A stretch of DNA of 64,000 nucleotides from Sphingomonas panacis (lineage in GTDB: Bacteria; Pseudomonadota; Alphaproteobacteria; Sphingomonadales; Sphingomonadaceae). The stretch lies in the NCBI RefSeq assembly GCF_001717955.1, contig NZ_CP014168.1, forward strand, positions 4,929,501 to 4,993,500, in the 5' to 3' direction. The translations under genes were made by a program, and so were the position numbers. Below, in pieces: positions 1 to 8,627 of the stretch. The number at the start of each line of letters is the position of its first letter. Positions within the stretch are counted from its first letter, which is position 1. The notes under the pieces were generated by a model. The model had not been told where the DNA came from. It was given only the letters and a program-made list of their open reading frames with translations, and did no database searches.

Positions 1-169
1 CCGGATACGCACGCCCGCGCAACAGCGAGACCCAATGGTTGTAGGCACGCACATGCATGCGCCGTTCGTCGGTACCAATATCGAGTCGCGGCCCATCGAC
101 AGCGCCAGCGCGCGCGTCGACATCCCCCGCTTCGTTCCGGTCGGCCTCGAGCCCGCGAACATCATCCAT
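1..169 (-). CDS. PAS-type protein, N-terminal part only (runs off the window)
   Basis: The minus strand carries an open frame from an ATG at 169 to the window edge, 56 codons. It begins MDDVRGLEADRN and contains RMHVRAYNHWVSLLRGRAYP. That segment resembles the start of the PAS_5-type domain found in many sphingomonad sensory proteins (family recognition from memory, not a search). A GAAGGG sequence lies about ten bases upstream of the ATG and could be the ribosome site. The gene points away from tRNA-Thr and would be the chromosomal neighbour on the left of the island. The rest of the protein is outside the window, so any output domain cannot be seen. Confidence 0.55.
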   Translation of the reverse strand, partial: MDDVRGLEADRNEAGDVDARAGAVDGPRLDIGTDERRMHVRAYNHWVSLLRGRAYP

Positions 170-358
170 GCGCCATTTGACCCTTCGTGCGATTCGCCCT
201 CGAATCCCGTTTCCCAAGTGGTTGTGCATCCGCCTTGGTAAACGCCGCGTAAATCGGCGTGGCGGGCAATTTGCGCAATCCTGCGCTTGCCACGCCACAT
301 TCCGCCTGATAAGCGCCCGCCCTCACGACCGACGATCGATATCGCCGGCCGCGAAGAT

Positions 359-434
359 GCCGCTTTAGCTCAGTTGGTAGAGCATCGCATTCGTAATGCG
401 GGGGTCACAGGTTCGAGTCCTGTAAGCGGCACCA
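359..434 (+). tRNA. tRNA-Thr (anticodon CGT)
   Basis: A complete cloverleaf can be drawn. The acceptor stem pairs GCCGCTT (359-365) with AAGCGGC (424-430), the D arm has GCTCAGTTGGTAGAGC, and the anticodon loop TTCGTAA gives anticodon CGT, which reads ACG (Thr). The T loop is GGTTCGAGTCC, followed by discriminator A and an encoded CCA (432-434). The gene is intact and its 3' end is the apparent attachment site of the island to its right. Confidence 0.95.
414..434 (+). repeat. attL-like 3' end of tRNA-Thr
   Basis: This 21-base segment (CGAGTCCTGTAAGC followed by GGCACCA) is the T-loop-to-CCA end of the tRNA. It recurs at 24511-24530 with a single G missing. Tyrosine integrases of this type typically recombine in the 3' half of a tRNA and keep the gene functional, as here. 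Confidence 0.6.
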
Positions 435-585
435 GAACACATTGAGAACATTGTAGAAAACCGCAGAAACCTGCGGTATATTGCCTCCTGTTGATCCCGC
501 GAAATCTCACTTTGTTCCGCTAAGGATCACTCAAAGTGGACCACGAATCGGTGGACCACGAGATTTTGAGGAGGCGTGGTCCACC

Positions 586-1803
586 GTGCTGACGACCGTT
601 CAGATCCGTGCGCTCAAACCCGCAGCGCGTCCGTTCAAGGTTCCCGACTCCGACGGGCTGTTTCTTTTGGTCCAGCCGACCGGCGCCCTCCTCTGGCGGT
701 TTCGCTACAAGATGCTCGGCGTCGAGCGCAAAATGTCACTTGGCACGTTCCCGGAGGTTTCGCTCAAGGACGCTCGCAAGAAGCGGGACGAACTACGCGC
801 CGAGATCGTCGACGGGGTCGATCCGGTCGAGGAGAAGCGGCAGCGTCGACTCAAGGACGAACTCGCCGCCGCAACCACGTTCACGCTGGTCGCCGAGGAG
901 TTCATCCAGAAGATGGAGCGGGAGGGGAAATCCCCTGCCACCATCAAGAAGGCCCGCTGGTTTCTCGAACTGCTCGACGGGATCGCCAAGCGCCCGATCG
1001 CTGCGATCACGCCCCACGAATTGCTGGACGTACTGAAGCGCGTTGAGCGTCGGGGCCATCACGAAACAGCGCTGCGCTTGCGTTCGTTTACCGGTCGCGT
1101 GTTCCGCTACGGCTTTGCAACGCTGCGCGTCGATCGCAATCCCGCCGATATTCTGCGAGGCGCCCTGACCGTGCCGCGCGTCAAGCATCATGCAGCGATC
1201 GTCGAGCCGCTGAAGGTCGGCGAGCTTCTGCGCGCGATCGAGGATTACAACGGTCGGCCCGAAACGCGATTCGCGTTGCGCCTTGCACCGCACGTCTTCC
1301 TGCGGCCCGGAGAACTGCGACAGGGCAAGTGGAGCGAGATCGATTTCGCCGACAAGGTCTGGCGCATTCCCGCCGAACGCATGAAGATGAAGCAGGCTCA
1401 TGCTGTGCCGCTCTCGCGCCAATCGCTCTATCTTCTGCAGGAACTGCGGTCGCTCAGTCGGCCGGGGGAATTCTTGTTTCCGGCACTGCACACAACGAAG
1501 CGCTCAATCTGCGAGAACACCCTCAACATCGCGCTGCGTCGGCTAGGTTACGAGCACGACCAGATGACCAGCCACGGTTTCCGCGCTACTGCCAGCACGC
1601 TGCTTAACGAATCCGGCCTCTGGCACCCGGACGCGATCGAGCGCGCTCTTGCGCACGGCGAGAACGACAAAGTGAGGGCCGCTTATCATCGGGGAGCGCA
1701 CTGGGCTGAGCGCGTGAAGATGGCGCAGTGGTGGTCGGACTATCTTGATCAGCTTCGCGCCGGCGGCAAAGTGATTAACGGGAAGTTTCAGAACCGAGCG
1801 TAG
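586..1803 (+). CDS. Tyrosine-type site-specific integrase (DUF4102 N-terminal domain)
   Basis: This is the probable integrase of the island (405 residues). The N-terminus from a GTG at 586 reads LTTVQIRALKPAARPFKVPD, which matches the DUF4102 arm-binding domain. Lys/Arg-rich segments and a core-binding domain follow. The catalytic domain has LRPGELRQGKWSEID (first Arg), HGFRATASTLLNE (His-x-x-Arg) and AYHRGAHWAER (nucleophilic Tyr). I chose GTG 586 because a GAGGAGG lies about eleven bases upstream. The frame is open back to 481, but the extra residues do not look like the family. It directly follows tRNA-Thr in the same direction, the usual layout for tRNA-targeting islands. No excisionase is visible nearby. 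Confidence 0.9.
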   Translation: MLTTVQIRALKPAARPFKVPDSDGLFLLVQPTGALLWRFRYKMLGVERKMSLGTFPEVSLKDARKKRDELRAEIVDGVDPVEEKRQRRLKDELAAATTFTLVAEEFIQKMEREGKSPATIKKARWFLELLDGIAKRPIAAITPHELLDVLKRVERRGHHETALRLRSFTGRVFRYGFATLRVDRNPADILRGALTVPRVKHHAAIVEPLKVGELLRAIEDYNGRPETRFALRLAPHVFLRPGELRQGKWSEIDFADKVWRIPAERMKMKQAHAVPLSRQSLYLLQELRSLSRPGEFLFPALHTTKRSICENTLNIALRRLGYEHDQMTSHGFRATASTLLNESGLWHPDAIERALAHGENDKVRAAYHRGAHWAERVKMAQWWSDYLDQLRAGGKVINGKFQNRA

Positions 1804-2008
1804 CTTGCAATCGAATCACGAGCAATTTGTTCACCGCAGTAGGTATGTTGGGCCGGCTGCATGTACGTTGCGTGCCCATCGCTAAGGCGTCATTGAAACC
1901 GCCTGTTCAGCGACTGGTTTCGTTTCCTCAGTTCGATTCCCGTAGGGGTCACCATCGTCAAGCCAGAATCGACGGGATTCGGTGCTTTTTGGTGGTACCG
2001 CGAATTCT
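1804..2008. other. Intergenic stretch with a tRNA-3'-end-like fragment
   Basis: No convincing gene is seen here. At 1932-1954 the sequence TTCGATTCCCG continues to TAGGGGTCACCA, which looks like the T loop, acceptor strand and CCA of a tRNA other than tRNA-Thr. The 5' half of a T stem is not complementary, so it is not a tRNA gene. It may be the remnant of another attachment site. Confidence 0.3.
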
Positions 2009-2446
2009 GCACCCGTCGAGATCTTCCTGGGAGGCGAGCGTATCGCCGTGCACATGCGCGGAAGCGGGAATGGCAGACACACCACCGTCCCCGAGCACAT
2101 GCCCTCCAGCCATCGGCGCTACGGCGAATGGACGCCGGCCAAGATCCGCGAAGAGGCAAGCCGGATCGGGCCGATGCTGTCCTTGCTGGTGGAGAAGGTC
2201 ATCGAGGCAAAACCCCATCCCGAACAGGGCTACCGGTCATGCTTGGGCATTATCGGGCTCGAGAAACGCTTCGGTGCCCAGCGGCTCGAAGCCGCGGCGC
2301 TGCGCGCGCTGGAAATCCAGGCGCGCAATTATCCATCGGTCAAATCGATCCTCGAGAAGGGCCTCGACCAGGTGCCCGTTCCCCAATCCCCTGAGCAAGA
2401 GCCGATCATCCACTCCAACATCCGCGGCTCAAGCTATTACAACTGA
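2009..2446 (+). pseudogene. istA: istA C-terminal fragment (outer IS21 element)
   Basis: The frame from about 2009 to the stop at 2446 encodes the last ~145 residues of an IS21-family IstA transposase. It aligns by eye with the end of the intact IstA at 2805-4358: HMRGSGNGRHTT, HMPSSHRRY, PHPEQGYRSCLGI and HPNIRGSSYY-type ends are shared, but the sequences differ clearly. The DNA-binding and DDE parts are gone and similarity stops abruptly near 2009, so the left end of this IS has been deleted. The partner istB starts 10 bases downstream, the normal istAB spacing. Confidence 0.85.
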
Positions 2447-2804
2447 AGGAGCAAGAATGCTGAAGAATCCCACTCTGGACCTTCTGGGCCACCTCGGCCT
2501 CGCCGGCATGGCCAAGGCCTTTGCCGAGATGGAAGGCAACGATGACGCGGCGAGCCTCAGCCATGCCGAATGGCTGGCGCTGCTACTCGACCAGGAGGCC
2601 ACATACCGAAATGACAGGCGCCTTGCGGATTCCGGGGTGATCGCGCCCATCATTCCGAGATGATGTCGCCCGGCATTCCGATTTGATGCCGCCCACCGTT
2701 CCGAGATGATGCCGCCCATCATTCCGGAATGATGCCGCCCACCCGGTGCGGTGTTTGGAAGGTCAGTTTCGGTCGTCGAGGATCGCTCCTTTTGGGGAGG
2801 TCCG

Positions 2805-4358
2805 ATGCCGACGGAGAGACTGAGCATGCGTCGTGTACGCGAGATATTGAGGCTGATCCGTGACGCGGACATGCCGGCCCGTGCGGTTGCCCGCCAGCTC
2901 GGCGTGGCGGCCTCGACGGTGCGGGAGACGGTGCGTCGGTTCGATGCGTCGGGCATGGAATGGCCGCTGCCACCGGGGTTGAACGATACGGCGCTGGAGA
3001 GCCGTCTGTATGGTCCGGCGGGGTCGAAGCAGGGTCATCGACGGCGCGCGGAGCCTGACTGGGCGGCAGTGAACCGAGAGCTCAAGCGCAAGCACGTGAC
3101 GCTGCAGGTGCTTTGGGACGAGTATATCGAGCTTCATCCCGACGGCTATCGCTACAGTCGGTTCTGCGAACTGTATCGCGGCTGGGAAGCTCGACTGCCG
3201 GTGACGATGCGGCAGAACCACATCGGCGGCGACCGGATGTTCGTCGATTATGCCGGCGACACGGTGCCGGTGGTGGTGGACCGGCTGACCGGGGAAATCC
3301 GCGACGCGCACATCTTCGTGGCGGTGATGGCGGCATCAAGCCTGTCGTTCGCGTTCGCGACGTGGAGCGAGACGCTGCAGGACTGGAGCGACGCGCACGT
3401 GCGGGCGTTCGCGTTCTTTGGCGGTGCCGCTCGCCTGCTGGTGCCTGACAACGCCAAAGTCGCGGTGATCAAGGCGTGCCTGTACGATCCGCAGGTCAAC
3501 CGCAGCTATGCCGAACTCGCGGCGCATTACGACACCGCTGTGCTGCCGGCGCGGCCGTATCGCCCGCGCGATAAAGCGAAGGTCGAGGCCTGCGTCGGCA
3601 TCATCGAGCGGTGGCTGCTGGGGCGGCTTCGCCACCGGGTCTGGTATGGGCTGGGCGAATTGAATGCCGCGATCGCCGACCTGCTCGCGCGCCTCAATGA
3701 CGAGCGTGTGTTGCGGCGGTTCGGGCGGACGCGCCGCCAGCTGTTCGAAGAGATCGACGCACCACACCTGAAGTCGCTGCCGGCGACGGCCTATGTTCTG
3801 GCGCAGTGGCGCCGAGCCCGGGTCGGGCTCGATTATCATGTCGAGGTCGAGAAGCACTTCTACTCGGTGCCCTATCGCCACGTCCGTGCGGCGGTCGAGG
3901 TGCGGCTGACGGCACGAACCATCGAGATCTTCGCTGCTGGCGAACGGATCGCGGCGCACATGCGCGGCTCCGGCAATGGCCGCCACACCACGATCAACGA
4001 TCACATGCCCTCAAGCCACCGGCGCTACGCGGACTGGACGATCGAGCGGATCGTCGCGGAGGCGGCGGGGCTTGGCCCTTCGGTGAAACTGCTGTGCGAG
4101 ATGATCCTCCAGGATCGCCCGCATCCCGAACAGGGGTATCGGTCGTGCCTGGGGATCTTGCGGCTGGCACGAGCCTACGGCGCCGCCCGCCTCGATGCCG
4201 CGGCGCTACGCGCACTCGAGATCGGCGTGCGCAATTACGGATCGGTGAAATCCATCCTCGAGAAGAAGCTCGACGGCCAGCCGCTGCACGAGCCCCGCGC
4301 GCCGGACGAAGCGGGCATCGACCATCCCAACATCCGCGGTTCCAGCTACTACCACTGA
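2805..4358 (+). CDS. istA: IS21 transposase IstA
   Basis: This 517-residue DDE transposase cuts and joins DNA for the IS21 element. The N-terminus has a helix-turn-helix (ILRLIRDADMPARAVARQLG, then STVRETVRRF). The DDE core shows MFVDYAGDT (first Asp), LLVPDNAKVAV (second Asp) and VEACVGIIERW (Glu). The C-terminal part contains HMRGSGNGRHTT and ends IRGSSYYH. I start it at ATG 2805, preceded by GGGGAGG; the longer frame from 2751 has no ribosome site. It is followed 11 bases later by istB, with which it acts. Confidence 0.92.
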   Translation: MPTERLSMRRVREILRLIRDADMPARAVARQLGVAASTVRETVRRFDASGMEWPLPPGLNDTALESRLYGPAGSKQGHRRRAEPDWAAVNRELKRKHVTLQVLWDEYIELHPDGYRYSRFCELYRGWEARLPVTMRQNHIGGDRMFVDYAGDTVPVVVDRLTGEIRDAHIFVAVMAASSLSFAFATWSETLQDWSDAHVRAFAFFGGAARLLVPDNAKVAVIKACLYDPQVNRSYAELAAHYDTAVLPARPYRPRDKAKVEACVGIIERWLLGRLRHRVWYGLGELNAAIADLLARLNDERVLRRFGRTRRQLFEEIDAPHLKSLPATAYVLAQWRRARVGLDYHVEVEKHFYSVPYRHVRAAVEVRLTARTIEIFAAGERIAAHMRGSGNGRHTTINDHMPSSHRRYADWTIERIVAEAAGLGPSVKLLCEMILQDRPHPEQGYRSCLGILRLARAYGAARLDAAALRALEIGVRNYGSVKSILEKKLDGQPLHEPRAPDEAGIDHPNIRGSSYYH

Positions 4359-4369
4359 GGAGACCTGTC

Positions 4370-5110
4370 GTGCTGACCCATCCTACTCTCGACCAACTCC
4401 ATGCCCTTGGCCTGTACGGAATGGCCAAAGCGTTCGGCGAACTCGGCAAGCACGGCGATACGCCGCAACTCGCGCACGCCGAATGGCTCGGTCTGCTGCT
4501 CGACCGAGAGATCGTCCATCGCCACGACAAGCGGCTCGGCGCGCGGCTGCGCCACGCCAGGCTCCGGCACAATGCCGCCCCCGAGGACATCGATTATCGT
4601 AGCGCGCGTGGGCTGGACCGCCGGCTCGTTGAAAAGCTGCTGAAGGGCGACTGGATCGACGCACACGACAATCTAGCGCTGTGCGGCCCGACCGGGATCG
4701 GCAAGAGCTGGCTTGCCTGTGCGATCGGCCACAAGGCCTGCCGCGACAATCGTTCGGTCCTCTATACCCGGTTCCCGCGCCTGCTTGACGACCTGGCGCT
4801 GTCGCGCGGCGATGGTCGCATCGCGCGCAAGCTCAAGAGCCTTGGCCAGGTCGAGCTCCTGATCCTGGACGACTGGGGACTTCAGCCGCTCGACGCTCAG
4901 GCCCGCCACGATCTCCTCGAAATCCTCGAGGACCGCTACGGACGTAAATCCACCATCGTCACCAGCCAGCTCGACATCGCGTCCTGGCACCGCGCCATCG
5001 GTGACGCCACCTACGCCGACGCGATCCTGGATCGGCTCCTTCACAATGCCCACCGTATCGAACTCACCGGCGACTCCTTGCGCCGGTCAAAGCCGACCGC
5101 CGCAGGTTGA
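4370..5110 (+). CDS. istB: IS21 helper ATPase IstB
   Basis: IstB is an AAA+ ATPase that helps IstA choose and capture target DNA. The 246-residue product starts at a GTG (MLTHPTLDQLHALG) after a GAGGAG site overlapping the istA stop. Walker A is GPTGIGKSWLA near residue 106 and Walker B is LLILDDWGLQPLD. TSQLDIASWH and the C-terminal [17 protein letters not shown] complete a normal IstB. All conserved parts are present, in contrast to the split outer copy. Confidence 0.92.
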   Translation: MLTHPTLDQLHALGLYGMAKAFGELGKHGDTPQLAHAEWLGLLLDREIVHRHDKRLGARLRHARLRHNAAPEDIDYRSARGLDRRLVEKLLKGDWIDAHDNLALCGPTGIGKSWLACAIGHKACRDNRSVLYTRFPRLLDDLALSRGDGRIARKLKSLGQVELLILDDWGLQPLDAQARHDLLEILEDRYGRKSTIVTSQLDIASWHRAIGDATYADAILDRLLHNAHRIELTGDSLRRSKPTAAG

Positions 5111-5755
5111 CGTTCCACCGCCAAAAATGCCAACCACACACTGTCGACCAAACGACCCTTCAGGTGGGCGCGATCATCCCGGAACGCTGGGCGCGATCAT
5201 CTCGGAATAGACGGGCGGCATCGTCGGAATCCGCACGCCTCGCTCTGCGCCTGCGTCACGCGAAACTGCGGCATCGCGCCGTGCCTGAGGATGTTGATTA
5301 TCGAACGCGCCGCAGCCTTGATCGCCGGCTCTTCGAAACGCTGCTGGCCGGGGAATGGATCTCCAAGCACGAAAACCTGGCCATCATCGGCCCGACCGGC
5401 ATCGGCAAAAGTTGGTTGGCCTGTGCGATCGGCCACAAGGCTTGCCGCGATAACCGTTCGGCTCTGTACACCCGGTTGCCGCGCCTGATCGACGAACTGA
5501 CGCTGGCCAAGGGAGACGGCCGTATCGCCGCCCGGATGAAGAGCCTTGCTCGGGTGGAGCTACTGATCCTGGACGACTGGGGTCTTCAACCACTCGACGG
5601 CAACGCCCGGCATCATCTCCTCGAAATCCTCGAGGACCGTTACGGTCAGCGTTCCACGCTCGTCACCAGCCAGCTTCCCGTGGCCCGCTGGCATCAGACC
5701 ATAAACGAGCCCAACATCGGGCAATACCCCTGATATCGATCGGCCTATCTCTTAT

Positions 5756-6151
5756 GTGACCGTCACGTCGCGCCGCCACGCACTGTTTGGACAACGGCTT
5801 GAGCTCCTCCAGTTCGACTCCGATCGAGGGCCGACCTGGGTGACGGTGCGGGTGCCGAACGGCAGTCGCCGCAACATTCGTCGTGCTCTGACCGATCTGG
5901 CGCAGCCTCTGACTGACTCGAAATCGCCTCCGCTGATCTCAGGCCGCATCCTTCTGCGAGTCGTCAATCATGCCGAGGCGTTGTCGCGGCGCCTTGAGGA
6001 GGAAAAGCGTAATGGCGAAGATGACGTCGCGGACGGCATTATCGATCCCGCCGCAGCTTTGGACCCATCTGCCGGAGCAGATCCGACGACGACTGGCTAC
6101 GCAGATTGCCCGTGCGCTGCGCCAGACACTGCACGACCGCCGCGCCGGTGA
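5756..6151 (+). CDS. Small DUF5372-like protein of the recombinase element
   Basis: The 131-residue product starts at a GTG (TVTSRRHALFGQRLELLQ) and continues with WVTVRVPNGSRRNIRRALTDL and a leucine/arginine-rich stretch. This N-terminal half resembles DUF5372 proteins, which often precede serine recombinases in the same kind of unit (family recall, not searched). Function is unknown; a role in recombinase control or DNA binding is only a guess. The C-terminal third (after about residue 85) overlaps the next gene in another frame and is low-complexity, so the functional product may be shorter. Confidence 0.55.
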   Translation: MTVTSRRHALFGQRLELLQFDSDRGPTWVTVRVPNGSRRNIRRALTDLAQPLTDSKSPPLISGRILLRVVNHAEALSRRLEEEKRNGEDDVADGIIDPAAALDPSAGADPTTTGYADCPCAAPDTARPPRR

Positions 6152-6182
6152 CGACAATGCTGAGATCCCTTTCGTCAGGTGA
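6012..6182 (+). CDS. Small helical protein of the recombinase element (56 aa)
   Basis: ATG 6012 follows a strong AGGAGG (5997-6002). The protein (MAKMTSRTALSIPPQLWTHL, then PEQIRRRLATQIARAL and QTLHDRR) is short, basic and probably helical. It overlaps the end of the upstream gene and the start of the recombinase, so the three genes are translationally packed. The conserved position between the DUF5372-like gene and the recombinase suggests it is a real third component. I do not recognise a family. Confidence 0.55.
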   Translation: MAKMTSRTALSIPPQLWTHLPEQIRRRLATQIARALRQTLHDRRAGDDNAEIPFVR

Positions 6183-8250
6183 CCCGATCAACGCGGTCCA
6201 TCGCGCGAAGCTGGCATATGTCTATGTCCGCCAATCGAGCGTCGGCCAGATCCGGTATCACCAGGAGAGCACGGCGCTGCAGTATCGGTTGGTCGACCGT
6301 GCACTGGGTCTGGGCTGGCCGCGTGAACGCGTCGAAGTCATTGATGACGATCTCGGCAAATCCGGTGCCGAGGCGCAGCATCGTCATGGGTTCCAGCGGC
6401 TGATAGCCGAAGTTGGGTTGGGTCATGCTGGGCTCGTACTCAGCTATGATGCTTCACGCCTGGCGCGCAACAATAGCGATTGGCATCAGTTGCTCCAGTT
6501 GTGCTCGATGTTCAGTGTCCTGATCGCCGACAGCGAACGGCTTTACGATCCCGCCGTCTACCACGACCGGCTGCTGCTGGGCTTGTCTGGGATCATGAGC
6601 GAGGCCGAGCTTCATCAAATCCGCATGCGGTTGCATCAGGGCGAACGCCAAAAGGCGGCACGCGGCGAGCTGCGCATGCCCTTGCCGGCCGGGCTGGCGC
6701 AGGCAGCCGGCGGAGGTATCATGCTCAATCCTGACGCTGAGGTACAGGAACGGATCCGGCTGGTGTTCGACAGCTTCTGCGGGTTGGGAAGCGCAAAAGC
6801 CGTCGTGCGTTACCTGCGCAAAGCGGATCTGGCACTCCCTGTTCGTCCGCTTCGCGGACCGGCTCCGCACGCGGTGGTCTGGCGCGACGCCAATGACGCA
6901 CGCGTGCGTACCATCCTCAAGAACCCGGCTTATGCCGGAGCATATGTCTATGGCCGCAGATGCGCGGCGCCGGAACGACGCAGCCTGGGAACGGCGCATC
7001 CCACCAAAGCGGTTCCGCGCGAGCAATGGGAGGTCTGCATCAAGGACGCGCACCCGGGTTATATCGGCTGGGAGGAGTATATGACCATCAACGATCGCCT
7101 GGCGGACAATGTCGGCAACTTCCGGGTCGGTCATCGCGGCGCCCCCCGTCGGGGTCGAGCCCTCCTCCAGGGCATCGTGATATGCGGCAGTTGCGCTCGG
7201 CGCATGGCGCTCAACTACTCCGGTCCCGAAAGCGACTTCCCGGTCTATCGCTGTCGCGGGGACCGCGACCTGGGAGCTGGCGAATATTGCCAGGAGGTTC
7301 GCGCCCCAAGGGTAGAGGCCGAAGTCGAGCGCCTGTTCCTCGCCGCGCTGGCGCCGGACCAACTCGCCGTGACGCTGGCGGCGCTGGACGAGATCAATAC
7401 CGATGCGCACGCGCTCGATCGGCAATGGGCGCTGAAGCGTGAGCGGGCGACATATGAGACAGAGCGGGCTCGTCGGCAGTATGACGCGGTCGAGCCCGAA
7501 AACCGCCTGGTGGCGCGCTCACTCGAAAGCATCTGGGAGGACAAGCTGCGCGATGCCGAGCGGATCGAGCAGGACTATCAACGATGGAAGACCGAACAGG
7601 CAAGCACGCTCAGCACCGAGGAACGCGCCCGCATTGCGGCGTTCGGTATCGACCTGCCTCGGCTGTGGGAGACACTCGGCAACGCCGACCGTAAGGCAAT
7701 GCTGCGCCTGGTAATCGACGAGGTGATCGTCGACCAGCGCCGCGCCAAAGGCATGGTCTGGATCCGCATCCTCTGGCAAACCGGCGCCGCGACCGAGCAT
7801 TGGCTGATGCGGCGCACGCAATCCTATGCCGACGCCGCGCAGTCCGAACAGATCGAGAAGCGTGTCCGTGAACTCAACGCCCAGGGCTGCATGGATGCCC
7901 AAATCGCTGCCGTCCTCAATAACGAGGGATTGCGAAACAGTCGTGGTGGTGCATTCGATAACGGCACGATTCATCTTTTGCGAAAACGGTGGGATATCCC
8001 GACAGCCAAGATCAATGGCGTCGAATGCAATCCGCCACGATGGCCAGATGGCAGCTACTCGATCCAGGGTGCGGCGGATATGCTTGGCGTCACTGCGCAA
8101 ACCGTGTTCAAATGGCTCAACAAAGGCCGACTTCACGGCCGCCAGTTGGCAAAAGGTCAGCCGTGGCAGATCGACTTGGTCGATGAGGAGATCGGCCCGC
8201 TCAAGGCGCAGGTGCGACGGACGACCCCTTCAAGGAGAACGGCATCATGA
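6157..8250 (+). CDS. Large serine recombinase with zinc ribbon and C-terminal helix-turn-helix
   Basis: This 697-residue enzyme probably moves the element by serine recombination. The resolvase domain has [13 protein letters not shown] (catalytic Ser in RQSS), IDDDLGKSG and [12 protein letters not shown]. The recombinase domain with [16 protein letters not shown] follows. Next is a zinc beta-ribbon ([12 protein letters not shown], then YRCRGD and EYCQEV) and a coiled region rich in Arg/Glu. The end carries a MerR-like helix-turn-helix ([20 protein letters not shown]). I choose ATG 6157 rather than upstream in-frame starts because it lies just inside the preceding gene. The gene stop is three bases before the inferred right crossover. 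Confidence 0.88.
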   Translation: MLRSLSSGDPINAVHRAKLAYVYVRQSSVGQIRYHQESTALQYRLVDRALGLGWPRERVEVIDDDLGKSGAEAQHRHGFQRLIAEVGLGHAGLVLSYDASRLARNNSDWHQLLQLCSMFSVLIADSERLYDPAVYHDRLLLGLSGIMSEAELHQIRMRLHQGERQKAARGELRMPLPAGLAQAAGGGIMLNPDAEVQERIRLVFDSFCGLGSAKAVVRYLRKADLALPVRPLRGPAPHAVVWRDANDARVRTILKNPAYAGAYVYGRRCAAPERRSLGTAHPTKAVPREQWEVCIKDAHPGYIGWEEYMTINDRLADNVGNFRVGHRGAPRRGRALLQGIVICGSCARRMALNYSGPESDFPVYRCRGDRDLGAGEYCQEVRAPRVEAEVERLFLAALAPDQLAVTLAALDEINTDAHALDRQWALKRERATYETERARRQYDAVEPENRLVARSLESIWEDKLRDAERIEQDYQRWKTEQASTLSTEERARIAAFGIDLPRLWETLGNADRKAMLRLVIDEVIVDQRRAKGMVWIRILWQTGAATEHWLMRRTQSYADAAQSEQIEKRVRELNAQGCMDAQIAAVLNNEGLRNSRGGAFDNGTIHLLRKRWDIPTAKINGVECNPPRWPDGSYSIQGAADMLGVTAQTVFKWLNKGRLHGRQLAKGQPWQIDLVDEEIGPLKAQVRRTTPSRRTAS

Positions 8251-8627
8251 AACGTTCGGTGATCCGACCTACGCCGACGCGATTCTGGACCGCCTCGTTC
8301 ACAATGCACACCGAATCGAACTCGAGGGTGAATCCATGCGTCGGCCCGCAGCTGCAGCCGCTTGACCAAGACGCCAACATTAGGTGACATCCACGACCAA
8401 CGATCAGCCGCTTCAACTGCGCGCCATCAGATCGGAACGCTGCGCGGCATCAAATCGGAATGCCTGCGCGCGATCGTCGGAATCCGCATCTGGCACGAAC
8501 CGGTCGCGCGAGGCTACCATCCTAACCCTAGATAGCAGTCATTTCGGCTTGTTTCCTCATGGTAGAGACGTTCAACAGCGCTGCGCTCGTTCGGTCCAGA
8601 TGTTACAAGGCGTGGGCTTGAATGCAC

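Larger units (their letters stand above)
2624..5235 (+). mobile_element. Complete IS21-family insertion sequence (inner copy)
   Basis: The element is 2612 bp. Its ends are inverted: TGCGGATTCCG at 2624-2634 and the complement CGGAATCCGCA at 5225-5235. The five bases CGCCT occur immediately on both sides (2619-2623 and 5236-5240), a 5-bp target duplication, typical of IS21. Both ends hold several short subterminal repeats of the type CCGAGATGATG and its complement, as in IS21 multiple-terminal-repeat ends. It carries intact istA and istB and looks recently active. Confidence 0.93.
5698..8253 (+). mobile_element. Serine-recombinase transposable element (three genes) inside istB
   Basis: The istB frame stops at ...CATCAGAC (5699) and resumes at ACGTTCGGTGAT (8252). 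AC is present at both junctions (5698-5699 and 8252-8253), which fits the 2-base crossover that large serine recombinases use. The insert is about 2554 bp. It holds a DUF5372-like gene, a small 56-residue gene and a large serine recombinase, closely packed and overlapping. No long terminal inverted repeats are evident, as expected for this class. It resembles a self-moving unit rather than a phage. Confidence 0.75.
2457..8365 (+). pseudogene. istB: istB of the outer IS21, split in three pieces
   Basis: The ATP-binding helper protein IstB of the outer element is in three segments: 2457-2623, 5241-5699 and 8254-8365. Joining 2623 to 5241 reads NDRRLALRLRHAKLRH in one frame. Joining about 5699 to 8254 reads [16 protein letters not shown]. 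The reassembled protein is a normal IstB: an N-terminal MLKNPTLDLL helix region, Walker A GPTGIGKS, Walker B LLILDDWG, sensor region LVTSQLPVARWH, and the C-terminal end [12 protein letters not shown]. The exact restoration shows both interruptions are simple insertions. The start at 2457 follows an AAGGA site. It cannot be functional as it stands. Confidence 0.88.
2009..8488 (+). mobile_element. Outer IS21-family element, left end deleted, twice interrupted
   Basis: This old element comprises the istA fragment, the split istB and a right terminus at 8478-8488. The terminus, CGGAATCCGCA, is identical to the right terminus of the inner IS21 at 5225-5235. Its left inverted repeat is missing because the left part was deleted. 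Two later insertions sit in its istB: the inner IS21 (2624-5235) and the serine-recombinase element (about 5698-8253). The order of the two insertions cannot be told from the sequence. Confidence 0.8.

Noticed and set aside
461..476. Hairpin CCGCAG-AAAC-CTGCGG after tRNA-Thr as terminator
   Set aside because: Stem is only 6 bp with no T-run, and it may as well be an integrase-arm site; not supported enough to call.
1827..2663. 278-codon plus-strand frame over the istA/istB remnants
   Set aside because: It runs in a different frame through the IstA fragment and only its end coincides with the istB start; composition and sequence show a shadow frame.
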